Positions 8,633-17,442 are shown, numbered from the stretch's first letter. The stretch: 64,000 bases of DNA from G965276765 sp965276765 (GCA_965276765.1 OZ255627.1:868001-932000), one strand, 5' to 3'. The notes: a model not told the origin generated them from the letters alone. Program-made: numbers and translations.

Positions 8633-10294
8633 CTAGCGGCGTCTGCCGGCCTGTGGGGCGTAGCCCAGCTCTACGAAGTCCCAGACCGAGGCGTCGATGG
8701 GGAGCTCCCTGAGCTGAAACTTCATGACCCGCATGACGGCATTGCGAGGGAGCTCTTCGATGATCCGCACGTAGCGAGGAACGGCAAAATACGGTAGATG
8801 GTCCGTGAAGAACTCGTACAGCGCCTCGGGTTCGAGCGGCTCGTCCGGGTTGACCACGAGCACGGCGACGACATCGTCTTCGAGGGAGCCGGCGGACATC
8901 CCGTGCACGGCCACCTCCCGGATGGACGGATGCGTGACGATGGCCTCCTCCACCTCGAAGCTCGAGATGTTTTCACCGCGACGTCGGATGGCGTCCTTCT
9001 TGCGATCAATGAAGGTGAAGAACCCCGCATCGTCGACCCGTCCGTAGTCACCCGTGTGGTACCAGAGCCCTCTGGTCGCGTCCACCGTTGCCTTCGGGTT
9101 ACGCCAATAACCGTCGAACATGGCGAAACGATTACGGGGACGGAGACAGATCTCTCCTGCGGCGCCGGCAGCCACCCTGACGCCGTCATCGTCGAGGACG
9201 CACACCTCCAGGTCCGGGCTCTCACGCCCGATACTGTTGCGATTTCTTGTGCCGCTGATCGTGTCCCATGTGATGCTCACGCACTCCGTCTGGCCGTAGA
9301 CCTCCGCGTACGCGTCGATGCCGAACCGATCTTGGAACTGGCGCTGCTGCTCGGGCGAAAAGGGTCCGAGCATCATGCTGCGCATGGAGTGGGATCGATC
9401 AGCGTCCGAGGGCGGAGTCGAAAGGAGCAGCACTCCGGTGGTCCCGACGCCGAACCCGACCGTCGCCCCGACCTCTTTAGCCCGCGCCAGGAAGGTGCTC
9501 GGATGAAACTGCTCGTCGACCACGGCGGTGCTTCCACGTGACAACGCCCCTGCGACCACCATCATCCGAGCCATGGCGTGGAACGCGGGGAGGGCCGTGT
9601 ACAACACATCGTCAGCCGTCTGCTCCATGCCCGTGGCCACCGCTTCGGCGACACGGAAGTAGTAGCCGTGCGGCAACATGCAGCCCTTGGGCAGCCCGGT
9701 CGTTCCCGAGGTGTAGAGGATGGACATGAGGTCGCTTGGGGTGACGTCGACCTCGGGGGCCGCATCTCCGCATCTCCGCAGCTCGGCAAAAGGCACGCCG
9801 GCCGGGGGTGACGAGGCCGCGTCGAGGGACGAGTGCAGCGCAGAGTCCAGCGCCACGACGTGCTTGAGGTTGGGCAGCTGGGCCAACAACGGTGTGGCGG
9901 CCTCGAGTCCCGGCGCGTCGGCAACGAGGGCCGTCGCCTCCGAATCGGCGAGTTGATACCGGAGGAACTCGCCCTTGATGAAGGCGTTGAGCGGTACCTG
10001 CACGACGCCCATACGGGCGAGCCCGAAGTAGAGCTCCAACATCTCGGGTCGGTTCGGCGTCAGGATCGCAACCCGATCGCCCTTCCCGATCCCGAGGGAT
10101 GCGAAGCCGGCGCTTACCCGGCCACTGATCTCCTGCATCTCGGCGTAAGTCCACGTCGTCGCTCCGCACACGATGAAGGGCTTGTCCGGGTGCAACTCGG
10201 ATCGCGCCGCAAGGATGCGCCCGATCACCGGCTCACCCAGCTCGGGCGCAGGACCGAACCGAGTCGTCTTCACCCTCGCATCGCCCACCGCCAC
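8633..10294 (-). CDS. AMP-forming acyl-CoA ligase (ANL superfamily)
   Basis: 553 residues. The P-loop ILYTSGTTGLPKGCM lies near residue 180, YGQTECVS near 335, the hinge motif YHTGDYGRVDDAGFFTFIDRKKD near 420, and the C-terminal domain holds the usual acyl-adenylate residues. It activates a carboxylic acid with ATP and CoA. The closest recognisable type is the crotonobetaine/medium-chain CaiC-like group, but the substrate cannot be fixed. Its place between two acyl-CoA dehydrogenases argues that it supplies their substrate. The start is GTG at 10292-10294; the GTG two codons in is equally possible. Confidence 0.92.
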   Translation of the reverse strand: MAVGDARVKTTRFGPAPELGEPVIGRILAARSELHPDKPFIVCGATTWTYAEMQEISGRVSAGFASLGIGKGDRVAILTPNRPEMLELYFGLARMGVVQVPLNAFIKGEFLRYQLADSEATALVADAPGLEAATPLLAQLPNLKHVVALDSALHSSLDAASSPPAGVPFAELRRCGDAAPEVDVTPSDLMSILYTSGTTGLPKGCMLPHGYYFRVAEAVATGMEQTADDVLYTALPAFHAMARMMVVAGALSRGSTAVVDEQFHPSTFLARAKEVGATVGFGVGTTGVLLLSTPPSDADRSHSMRSMMLGPFSPEQQRQFQDRFGIDAYAEVYGQTECVSITWDTISGTRNRNSIGRESPDLEVCVLDDDGVRVAAGAAGEICLRPRNRFAMFDGYWRNPKATVDATRGLWYHTGDYGRVDDAGFFTFIDRKKDAIRRRGENISSFEVEEAIVTHPSIREVAVHGMSAGSLEDDVVAVLVVNPDEPLEPEALYEFFTDHLPYFAVPRYVRIIEELPRNAVMRVMKFQLRELPIDASVWDFVELGYAPQAGRRR

Positions 10295-10304
10295 GCGCCC
10301 GCTC

Positions 10305-11465
10305 CTATCCCCGTCCCAACAGTGACCGCGAGATCACGACCTTCATGACCTCGGCCGAACCTTCGTAGATCCGTGTGGCCCGAATCGCCCGGTACAGCCG
10401 TTCGGTGACGCTCCCTCGAGCCAGGCCGACACCACCGTGGAACTGCAGCGACGTGTCGATGGCCCGCTGGGCCGCCTCCGTAGCGAAGAGCTTGGCCTTG
10501 GCCGACGAGGTGCGCACGAGGCGGGTGTCCTCGGTCGTGTCGGCGAAGCGCGCCGCTCCGTAGACCAGGGAGCGGGCCGCCTCGATCTCCGCCACCCTGT
10601 CGGCGATGTCGAACCGGAGGCCCTGGTTCGTCGAGAGGGCCTGCCCGAAGGCCTGTCGCTGCTGGACGTAGGCCACGACCTCGTCGAGCGCCCGCTGCGC
10701 CATCCCGATGGCCGCCGATCCGACGCTTGGGCGGAGTCGATCCAGATTGCCGAGCGCGATCTGCGCGCCCTTGCCGACTTCACCGAGGACCGAGTGGCTC
10801 GGGATGACGCAGTCGTCGAATCGGAGCTCCCACTCGGGCCCAGGCGCCATCAGAGGGAAGAAGGTGGCGGTGACTCCTCGTTCCGGCTTGTCCATCAGGA
10901 ACGCCGTGATATTGCCCCGCTCGTCGGGCTCACCGGTCTTGGCGAACACCAAGAGTGTGTCGGCGACGTTGCCGGCGAAGGCGTAGCGCTTGACTCCGTT
11001 GAGCACGTATCCGTCGCCAACGGCGCTCGCCGTCGTGCGGATGCCGAGCACATCGGAACCGGCCGTTGGCTCGGTCAGACAGAACGAGAACAGCCGACGG
11101 CCATCGAGCAGTGCGCCGAGGTGTTCGCTCTTTTGTTGGTCGGAGCCAAACAGGGCGATCGGCTGCACGGGGATCCCCTGCGACACGAAGAACTCATCGG
11201 CGGCAACGCTGTGATAGGCGAGGCGCTCGCGGATCAGCGCAAGGGCGGTGACGGAGAGACCCGCCCCGCCGTGCTCCTCTGGGACGAAGTGGCGGAAGAG
11301 ACCGGACCGCCTGATCAGATCGACGAGGCCGAGGTCCAGCTCGTCGCTGCCGTCCACCCGCTCCGCGATCGGACCGATCTTGTCTTCGGCGATCGCCTCC
11401 ACCGAAGCGGCCAGCTCGCGCTCGGCGTCGCTCAGCGAGAACCCCAAGGCAAACGGAACCGTCAA
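10305..11465 (-). CDS. Acyl-CoA dehydrogenase, first gene of acyl-CoA operon
   Basis: A second acyl-CoA dehydrogenase of about 386 residues. It contains FCLTEPTAGSDVLG near residue 130, LQFHGGVGLARGS and the ending YEGSAEVMKVVISRSLLG. Ten bases separate it from the ligase downstream. There is no ATG or GTG near the true N-terminus: usable starts are TTG at 11463-11465 or TTG at 11481-11483. The first is attractive because it overlaps, as TTGA, the stop of a short ORF that has a strong ribosome binding site, so translation may be coupled. The two dehydrogenases are clearly different paralogues, perhaps acting on successive intermediates or forming a heteromer. Confidence 0.9.
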   Translation of the reverse strand: MTVPFALGFSLSDAERELAASVEAIAEDKIGPIAERVDGSDELDLGLVDLIRRSGLFRHFVPEEHGGAGLSVTALALIRERLAYHSVAADEFFVSQGIPVQPIALFGSDQQKSEHLGALLDGRRLFSFCLTEPTAGSDVLGIRTTASAVGDGYVLNGVKRYAFAGNVADTLLVFAKTGEPDERGNITAFLMDKPERGVTATFFPLMAPGPEWELRFDDCVIPSHSVLGEVGKGAQIALGNLDRLRPSVGSAAIGMAQRALDEVVAYVQQRQAFGQALSTNQGLRFDIADRVAEIEAARSLVYGAARFADTTEDTRLVRTSSAKAKLFATEAAQRAIDTSLQFHGGVGLARGSVTERLYRAIRATRIYEGSAEVMKVVISRSLLGRG

Positions 11466-11521
11466 GGCGCTCCAGGCCGGCAACGGGTCGCCCCTCCGAC
11501 GACGACAGGCTCGTTCAGCAT
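11462..11521 (-). CDS. 19-codon leader ORF upstream of acyl-CoA dehydrogenase
   Basis: GAGGAGGTGAGC immediately precedes an ATG at 11519-11521, by far the best start signal in this region. The frame gives only 19 residues beginning MLNEPVVVGGATR and stops with TGA at 11462-11464, overlapping the TTG of the dehydrogenase. Two readings are possible. It may be a leader peptide for translational coupling. Alternatively it may be the stump of a thiolase, whose N-termini often read M-x-EAVIVGGARTP, left after a deletion. The sequence alone cannot decide between them. Confidence 0.45.
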   Translation of the reverse strand: MLNEPVVVGGATRCRPGAP

Positions 11522-11688
11522 GCTCACCTCCTCGTCAGAGCGTCGACCGATTGCTCTAGAAACCTACTATCCAAGACCAGTTCTCCCGAAGCTAGGTCGC
11601 GCCGGCGAAGTCCAACGGCCCAATCTGGGTTGTGCCTAGCAAGGAGCGCGGATGATGACCTGGGCGCCCGATGGCCTGCCGAATGTGG

Positions 11689-12444
11689 TCAGCGTCTTAC
11701 GATCACGACTTGCAGCAGAAAGCGAAGGACGCTCATCACGTTGTCCATGTGGCGGCCTGCGGCCTCGGCGGCGGCGTCTGGGTCGCCGTTCACTATCGCC
11801 CGGACCACATCCTGCATTTCCGGCCTGTCCGGATCGTCGCGGGTGAGCTCACTGTCGTCGAGGTTGCTGGCGACGACGGCTGCTCGCAGCGGCTTGAGGA
11901 AGCCCTGGTACAGGTCTGCGAGCAGGGAATTGCCGGTGGCGTTGACGATCTGTTCATGCAGGGCGGAATCTGCCTTGCGGTACTCTTTCGAACTAGTCGT
12001 GTACGCGGCGTTCCGGCGCTTCAACAGTTCGTGAAGGCGTACGAGGTCGGTGTCGCTGCGGTGCTGGGCAGCCAACCGGGCGGCCTCGATTTCCAGCCCA
12101 AGGCGCACCTCGTAGGCCTCGAGGAGATGGGCTCCCATCACTCTTCTCTGTAGCGCAGCATCGATCTCGCGTCGGGCACGAACGTAGGTGCCAGCTCCTT
12201 GTCGAACTTCGAGCAGGCCGGCGTGAACGAGGACACGCACGGCTTCACGGACGGTGGAGCGGCCCACACCGAGGTCTTTGGCCAGGGTGGACTCGACAGG
12301 GAGCCGGTGATGGAGAGGCCAGGTCCCGTCGGCGATGCGGTCGCGTAGCTGCTCGATTACTCGGTCGGTGAGTCCTCCCCTCGCCACGGGTGTCAGCGAG
12401 ACTCGCGGTTGCGGGCGGTCTTCGGGTTGCGGCCGCTCGCTCAT
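11689..12444 (-). CDS. GntR-family regulator, FCD (FadR) subgroup
   Basis: 251 residues. The winged HTH covers residues ~20-90, including LRDRIADGTW, LPVESTLAKDLGVGRSTVREAVRVL and the wing VRQGAGTYV. A C-terminal FCD ligand-binding domain follows, with the metal-site histidines in LHEQIVNAT and AGRHMDNV. FCD regulators are usually repressors released by a carboxylate or acyl metabolite. It lies immediately upstream of the acyl-CoA operon on the same strand and is divergent from an amidohydrolase gene. It is the obvious candidate to control both; a palindrome at 12578-12591 is a possible operator. Confidence 0.9.
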   Translation of the reverse strand: MSERPQPEDRPQPRVSLTPVARGGLTDRVIEQLRDRIADGTWPLHHRLPVESTLAKDLGVGRSTVREAVRVLVHAGLLEVRQGAGTYVRARREIDAALQRRVMGAHLLEAYEVRLGLEIEAARLAAQHRSDTDLVRLHELLKRRNAAYTTSSKEYRKADSALHEQIVNATGNSLLADLYQGFLKPLRAAVVASNLDDSELTRDDPDRPEMQDVVRAIVNGDPDAAAEAAGRHMDNVMSVLRFLLQVVIVRR

Positions 12445-12577
12445 GTCTGGACGGTAGCTAACCCTGTGCCTGCCGACCGGAAGGCCGTCAGTCGGCCGAG
12501 TTGAGGCCCGATGACGCTGCGCCGGATCGGCGGCGAGGGGGCACCCGGACCGAGGTGTCGGGCTTAACGGCGACTAA

Positions 12578-12591
12578 AGATCAGATGATCT
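12578..12591. promoter_or_regulatory. Candidate operator, AGATCA-GA-TGATCT
   Basis: A perfect 6+6 inverted repeat with a 2-base spacer in the 292-base gap between the divergent GntR regulator and the amidohydrolase. Two TTGAC boxes follow directly (12593-12604), so a bound repressor would cover a likely promoter. The rest of the gap shows no gene. Confidence 0.45.
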
Positions 12592-12736
12592 GTTGACCTG
12601 TTGACTAGCGTTCGTACCTGTGGAAATATCGGGTGCGATGTCCAGCCGAAGAGAACTCAGACAAGGCACACCGCCGGGGGCGCGGCGCTCCGGTCTGAGG
12701 CCAACAGCGTCCGACCAGACACCCCGGAGGTAACTC

Positions 12737-13779
12737 ATGTACAGCAAAGACGGCGTCGATTACTTCGTGCTCGACGGCCACTGCCACTTCTGGGACGCCA
12801 GCCCGGCCAACTGGGTGAAGGGAGCCGAGCAGTACGCCAAGGGCTGGATCGAGTGCTTCCACGCCTACCAGGGGCTGGGTCCCCCCGAGACCCACTGGCC
12901 CATCGAGAAGTTCCAGAAGTACTCCGAGGAGACGATGCTGCACGACCTCTTCGAGGTCGGCTACGTCGACAAGGCGATCTTTCAGCCCACCTACCTGAAG
13001 GAGTGGTACACGGAAGGTTTCAACACCCTGGAGGCCGATGGCGCCCTCATGAGAAGCACCCCGACAAGTTCATCGCCAACGGCCGTTGGGACCCCAGGGA
13101 GGGCAAGGCCGGCCTCGAACAGCTCGAGCGCGACGCCGAGCGCTGGAGCCTCAAGGGCGCCAAGCTCTACACCGCTGAGTGGCGGCAGGGATCCCGGGGC
13201 TGGACACTGAAGGACCGCGAGGCAGTCCCCTTCCTCGAGAAATGCCAGGAACTGGGGATCAAGAACATCCATATCCACAAAGGCCCCACCATCTGGCCCC
13301 TCGACAAGGACGCCTTTGACGTTTCCGATGTCGACCATGCCGCCACCAATTTTCCTGACCTCAACTTCATCGTTGAGCATGTCGGCCTGCCTCGCATCGA
13401 GGACTTCTGCTGGATGGCCACCCAGGAGCCCAATGTGTATGCCGGACTGTCGGTCGTCCTCGGTGCGCTCATGTTTTCTCGGCCTCGCTTCTTCGCCAAG
13501 GTCATGGGTGAGCTGATGTTCTATGTCGGCGAGGACAAGATGCTCTTCGAGAGCGACTACGCCATCTGGGAACCCAAGTGGCAGGTCGAGCAATTCGTCG
13601 CCTGGGACTACCCCGACGACGACGAATTCTCCGACTATCCGAGGCTTGACGTCAATGGCCGCAAGAAAATCCTCGGGCTCAACGCCGCCAAGCTCTACGA
13701 CATCGACGTTCCCGCCCACCTGGGAATGACGGCTGAAACAACCCCAGCAGCCAAGGACGGTGCCGCCCTCGTCGAATAG
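12737..13779 (+). pseudogene. Amidohydrolase (Amidohydro_2 type), one-base frameshift
   Basis: GGAGGT precedes ATG 12737, and the first ~104 codons (LDGHCHFWD, KGWIECFHAYQG, YVDKAIFQPTY) give the N-terminal part of a TIM-barrel amidohydrolase with an HxH-like metal motif. Near 13047 the frame slips by one base. From EKHPDKFIANGRWDP the homologous sequence continues in another frame to a natural stop at 13779, including FIVEHVGLP and LFESDYAIWEP. The two parts join without loss, so a single-base deletion in CTCATGAG is the whole defect. Together they would make about 347 residues. Relatives are metal-dependent hydrolases or decarboxylases. The slip may be a sequencing error. Confidence 0.75.
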
Positions 13780-14000
13780 CGCCGTCCACTCGGTACCCGA
13801 GACGTTCCGGTGGTCGTTCCTCGTCGCAGACCTGGGGTCCAGAAACGCAGAGGGATCCTCAAGGGCGACAGGTGAAGCTCCGCCGTGGGCGCCTCAGGCG
13901 GTCCCGTAGGTCGTTCGGCATACGGAACAGTCACCCTCGGGTCGGAAGCCAGTCTCGCGCCGCGCCGATGAGTTTCGCTCGCCCCGCCAGTCTGTAGGAC
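13780..14000. other. Intergenic, no feature seen
   Basis: 221 bases between the amidohydrolase and the RibD-type reductase. No recognisable ORF, strong hairpin or repeat was found. Confidence 0.5.
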
Positions 14001-14606
14001 GTGACCCGAACCACCGCACACGTCTCCATCTCGCTTGACGGCTTCATCGCCGGACCTGATCAGGATCGAGAAAACCCGCTCGGCCTGGGCGGTCGCCAGC
14101 TGCACGATTGGCACCTTGACGAGGAAAAGACAGAGGCCGACGCCGCGCTCACCGCCGAGCTACTGCGGCCCCGCGGCGCGTTCGTTATGGGCCGGAACAT
14201 GTACGGACCCATCCGCGGCGAATGGGACGAGGACTGGTGCGGCTGGTGGGGAGAGGATCCCCCGTATCACGCGCCGGTGTTCGTCCTCACGCACTATGCC
14301 CACGACCCCATCGAGATGGCGGGCGGCACCACGTTCCACTTCGTTACCGACGGCTTCGACGCCGCCTACGCCCAGGCACAAGCCGTCGCTGGCGACCGCG
14401 ACATCTCGATCGCGGGCGGCGCGTCGACGATGTGCCAGGCTCTGACGGCTGGCGTTATCGACGAGCTCGTCCTGGACATCGCGCCCGTCCTGCTCCGCCG
14501 GGGCGAATCCCCGTTCGGGGGCCTCCAGGACCTGGGCCTCGAACCGGTCGAAGCGATCCACTCTCCGCGCGCAACTCACGTCCGCTACCAGTTGAGTAAG
14601 GGCTGA
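14001..14606 (+). CDS. RibD C-terminal / dihydrofolate-reductase-fold protein
   Basis: 201 residues starting at GTG. It opens with HVSISLDGFIAGPDQ, the typical first strand of the DHFR-like RibD_C family. It contains VMGRNMYGP and, near residue 140, the NADPH-site motif ISIAGGASTMCQALTAGVIDEL. Members are stand-alone NADPH-dependent reductases of unknown substrate, not riboflavin biosynthetic enzymes. The last 22 bases overlap the end of a convergent gene. Confidence 0.85.
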   Translation: MTRTTAHVSISLDGFIAGPDQDRENPLGLGGRQLHDWHLDEEKTEADAALTAELLRPRGAFVMGRNMYGPIRGEWDEDWCGWWGEDPPYHAPVFVLTHYAHDPIEMAGGTTFHFVTDGFDAAYAQAQAVAGDRDISIAGGASTMCQALTAGVIDELVLDIAPVLLRRGESPFGGLQDLGLEPVEAIHSPRATHVRYQLSKG

Positions 14607-15028
14607 TCGAGAACCGCCCGACCATCGGTTACCGGGAGGGTGAATCGCTGGGTCGGGGGCCGGACCGCATCGTCGAGCTCGTGGGCAGCCGCAGCAGCCC
14701 GTGACCGCTGACATTCCTCCGCATAGGCGGCGACCAGGTCGGCCACGGTGTCGTCCTCGCCGACGACCCAGCTGTGTCTGGGTTCTTTGGGGGCCTCCTC
14801 CCGCCTCGCCGGCTGGCCGGACAGGACCTGCTGGAACCATTCCTGTTCGGTGACGGCCAGATGACGCAACAGCCCGGCCAGGGTGGTCGGCGACGGAACC
14901 AGCCGAGCCCGGGCGCTCGACATCGTCAGGCCGGCGACCTTGCGGACCACGACACCGCGGTGGAAGTCGAGCCACGACTCGAGCACTTCGCGTTCAGATC
15001 CGGTCGCGGTCGCCATCACAGTCGCCAT
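14585..15028 (-). CDS. DUF664 (DinB-like) protein, C-terminally shortened
   Basis: 147 residues. The start of the DinB-like four-helix family is clear: ESWLDFHRGVVVRKVAGL, VPSPTTLAGLLRHLAVTEQEWF. Relatives are about 165-200 aa and end with a helix carrying a metal-site histidine (roughly H-x-x-x-x-x-RHxGHxDxLRE). Here the chain stops after TDGRAVLDQPLLNW inside the neighbouring reductase gene, so that helix is missing. A deletion or rearrangement at the convergent junction is the simplest explanation. ATG 15026-15028 or ATG 15014-15016 could be the start; no clear ribosome binding site was seen for either. Confidence 0.65.
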   Translation of the reverse strand: MATVMATATGSEREVLESWLDFHRGVVVRKVAGLTMSSARARLVPSPTTLAGLLRHLAVTEQEWFQQVLSGQPARREEAPKEPRHSWVVGEDDTVADLVAAYAEECQRSRAAAAAHELDDAVRPPTQRFTLPVTDGRAVLDQPLLNW

Positions 15029-15128
15029 CGGGCTGTTTGCGGCGATCGATGAACTCCACAAGGTCGTCGGGAAGCCTCCACCGAGACGATTGTTTGGAAC
15101 TCAGGCGTGCTCGAGGCACCTTGTGCGG

Positions 15129-15140
15129 CATCATATGATG
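15129..15140. promoter_or_regulatory. Palindrome CATCATATGATG upstream of vapBC
   Basis: A perfect 12-base palindrome ending 31 bases before the antitoxin start. TA modules are normally autorepressed through such palindromes by the antitoxin, so this is a likely VapB operator. Confidence 0.55.
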
Positions 15141-15171
15141 ACAAGATTGATGCCTGGGAGAGCTGACTGAG

Positions 15172-15369
15172 ATGCGCACCACTCTGGTTCTGGACGATGA
15201 CCTGCTTGCAGAGGCGCAGCGCCTCACCGGCACGACCGAGAAGACCGCGCTCGTACGCGATGCGCTCGGTGCTCTGATCGAACGAGAGAGCGCTCGGCGC
15301 TTGGCCCGGCTTGGGGGAAGCGAGCCGGCGCTCACTCAGGTTCCTCGACGTCGGGTCGCGGCGGAGTGA
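15172..15369 (+). CDS. VapB-type antitoxin (ribbon-helix-helix)
   Basis: 65 residues: MRTTLVLDDDLLAEAQRLTG, then KTALVRDALGALIERES and a basic/acidic tail. The N-terminal strand plus two helices is the RHH DNA-binding fold of VapB antitoxins (DUF2191 type), and the tail would wrap the toxin. The TGA stop overlaps the GTG start of the next gene by four bases, the standard arrangement for a TA pair. Confidence 0.85.
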   Translation: MRTTLVLDDDLLAEAQRLTGTTEKTALVRDALGALIERESARRLARLGGSEPALTQVPRRRVAAE

Positions 15370-15749
15370 TCCTGGTTGACACCTCGGTCTGGATCGACCA
15401 TTTCCGCTCCGGCAGTGCAACCCTCTCAGAATTGCTCGAAGGCAACGCCGTCGTGGGCCATCCGTGGGTTACCGGAGAGCTGGCCCTGGGCAGCCTGAGC
15501 CACCGCGATGAGGTCATCGGGCTGCTCCATGCCCTCCCCCAAGCGATCGTGGCCGACGATCACGAGGTATTGCGCCTCATCGACCTCGAGCGGCTGCATG
15601 AGAGAGGGATCGGCTACGTCGATGTCCAGCTCGTCGCTGCGACCCGGCTCACCCGTGACACCACGCTGTGGACCACCGACAAGCGGTTGGCCGCGGTCGC
15701 CGCACACCTTGGGATCAGCTTTCAGCCGACTCCCCATCCCGGAACGTGA
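15366..15749 (+). CDS. VapC-type PIN ribonuclease toxin
   Basis: 127 residues with a complete PIN active site: MILVDTSVWIDHF (first Asp), E in WVTGELALG, D in RGIGYVDVQLVAATR and D in LWTTDKRLAAVA. It should cleave a specific RNA in a metal-dependent way when free of its antitoxin. It overlaps the antitoxin gene by GTGA and ends one base before the convergent dehydrogenase gene. Confidence 0.88.
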   Translation: MILVDTSVWIDHFRSGSATLSELLEGNAVVGHPWVTGELALGSLSHRDEVIGLLHALPQAIVADDHEVLRLIDLERLHERGIGYVDVQLVAATRLTRDTTLWTTDKRLAAVAAHLGISFQPTPHPGT

Positions 15750-16544
15750 TCAGGCCCCATGCCGGAACGTCGATGTGCAGCCGCCGTCGACGGTCACGAT
15801 CGAGCCGGTCATAAACGACGCATCATCGGAGGCGAGAAACGTGGCGACCCGAGCCACCTCTTCGGCCTGCGCCTGCCGGCCGATGGGCTGGAGGCTGGCG
15901 TTGGCTTCCCTTCGGGCCTCGGCCGCTTCTCGTTCGGCCCATGGGAGCGAACCCCGACGACCACCCATGTCGGTATCGATGTACCCGGGACAGATGGCGT
16001 TGACCCGAAGACCCTCCGAGCTGTAGTCGACGGCGAGCTGTCGCGTCAGGTTGACGATCCCACCCTTGGACGCGCAGTACGAAGGGGCCAACGGGGCGCC
16101 GATGATCCCGTACGTCGAGGCGATATTGACGATGGCACTTCGTGGCCGGTCCAGCAGGTGTGGGATGGCAGCGCGCGCACACAGGAACGTGCCCCGCAGA
16201 TTCACGGCGATCGTCCGGTCCCACGCATCGATGTCGAGCTCGTGGAGGCGGTGCGAGCCGCCCGAGATACCGGCGTCGTTGACCAGCACGTCGAGCCGGC
16301 CGAACCGGTCCATGGCGGCGGCGACAAGGTCGGTGACCTGCCCGGCGTCGGCCACGTCGCATGCCGTGAACGATGCGGTACCTCCGGCCCTGGCGATGGT
16401 CTCGGTGGTAGATCGGCCTCCGTCGGCATTCGTGTCGCCGATGGCGACGGTGGCCCCGGCCGCCGCCATGTCGAGAGCGATGGCCCGGCCGATCCCCGTC
16501 GCTCCCCCGGTCAGCAGCACGACCTTGTCGGTGAGGAAAGGCAT
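15750..16544 (-). CDS. Short-chain dehydrogenase/reductase
   Basis: 264 residues of classical SDR type. The cofactor motif is TGGATGIG (near residue 13), with D at the end of the second strand region (GDTNADG). The active-site Ser lies in NIASTYG, and YCASKGG carries the Tyr and Lys. The C-terminus reads ITGS-like TGSIVTVDGG. NAD(P)-dependent oxidoreductase; substrate unknown. AAGGAG lies upstream of ATG 16542-16544. It is divergent from a second SDR, the two starting about 190 bases apart. Confidence 0.9.
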   Translation of the reverse strand: MPFLTDKVVLLTGGATGIGRAIALDMAAAGATVAIGDTNADGGRSTTETIARAGGTASFTACDVADAGQVTDLVAAAMDRFGRLDVLVNDAGISGGSHRLHELDIDAWDRTIAVNLRGTFLCARAAIPHLLDRPRSAIVNIASTYGIIGAPLAPSYCASKGGIVNLTRQLAVDYSSEGLRVNAICPGYIDTDMGGRRGSLPWAEREAAEARREANASLQPIGRQAQAEEVARVATFLASDDASFMTGSIVTVDGGCTSTFRHGA

Positions 16545-16740
16545 CGTCTCTGGCTCCTTACTGTTCGAGTGAGTTTGATTCTCAAGCGCGAATAACTGGG
16601 TGACAAGATCGGTCTCGTCACGCAAATATGATTGGCGGGAAGTCGGGATGTGTCGATTAGGTTCGGCGCATGGCGAACTCCCGTTGTGTGTGGAATGGGC
16701 GCCGCCGCGCGCTGCCGCTGCTAGCACCTGGGCGGTGTCG

Positions 16741-17442
16741 GTGAGCGGCGATCTCGACGGGAGGACCGCGGTCGTGACCGGGACGGCCAATGGCATCGGC
16801 GCCGCTGTGGCCGAAGCCCTGCGCCAAGAAGGCGCCGGCGTGCATTGCGTCGACAAGGATCTGGCCGATCTGGCCGAGCCTGCCGCGGTCCGCCGCTACT
16901 TCGACGCCCTCGATCGAGTTGATGTGCTCGTCAACGGGGCGGGCGGCGTGTGTGGCCAGTCGGGGCACCCAATCGAGGCGATCACCGATCTCGAGTGGGA
17001 CTCGGTCTTTGCCGCCAACATGACGACGACGTTCCTCTGCACTCGGGCGGTGGTGCCGGGCATGAAATCGAGGGGATGGGGGCGAATCGTCAACATCTCC
17101 TCGGGTGCAGGCCGAAGCATCAGCATGACCGGCATCCAGGCCTACGCCAGCGCCAAGGCCGCCCAGATCGGATTCACTCGCCAGATGGCCGTCGAGCTCG
17201 GGCCCTTCGGGATCACCGTCAACTCGGTCGCTCCTGGGTTCATCCTCTCCAACCCGACGACCATCAAGCAGTGGGAGTCCTTCGGGGAGGAAGGCCAGCG
17301 GTCCCTCGTCGATGGCATCGCCACTCGCAGGCTGGGGCGCGCCGAGGACATCGCCAACGGGGTGCGGTTCTTCGCCGCCGAGGCGTCCTCCTGGGTGACC
17401 GGCCAGACACTCTCGATCGACGGCGGCCATGGCTTCTATTGA
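16741..17442 (+). CDS. Short-chain dehydrogenase/reductase
   Basis: About 233 residues. TGTANGIG is the nucleotide-binding motif, NISSGAG carries the catalytic Ser and YASAKAAQ the Tyr/Lys pair, and the end reads TGQTLSIDGGHGFY. This SDR is short: the second strand is condensed (VHCVDKDLADL), which resembles 2,3-dihydro-2,3-dihydroxybenzoate-type SDRs. The open frame begins at 16600, but starts before 16735 would add about 45 residues with no match to the fold. GTG at 16735 or 16741 fits the family N-terminus. It overlaps the DUF885 gene by 14 bases, so they are co-transcribed. Confidence 0.85.
   Translation: MSGDLDGRTAVVTGTANGIGAAVAEALRQEGAGVHCVDKDLADLAEPAAVRRYFDALDRVDVLVNGAGGVCGQSGHPIEAITDLEWDSVFAANMTTTFLCTRAVVPGMKSRGWGRIVNISSGAGRSISMTGIQAYASAKAAQIGFTRQMAVELGPFGITVNSVAPGFILSNPTTIKQWESFGEEGQRSLVDGIATRRLGRAEDIANGVRFFAAEASSWVTGQTLSIDGGHGFY

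Noticed and set aside
15172..15749. Possibility that vapBC at 15.2 kb and at 30.4 kb are a recent duplication
   Set aside because: The antitoxin and toxin sequences differ clearly outside the family motifs.
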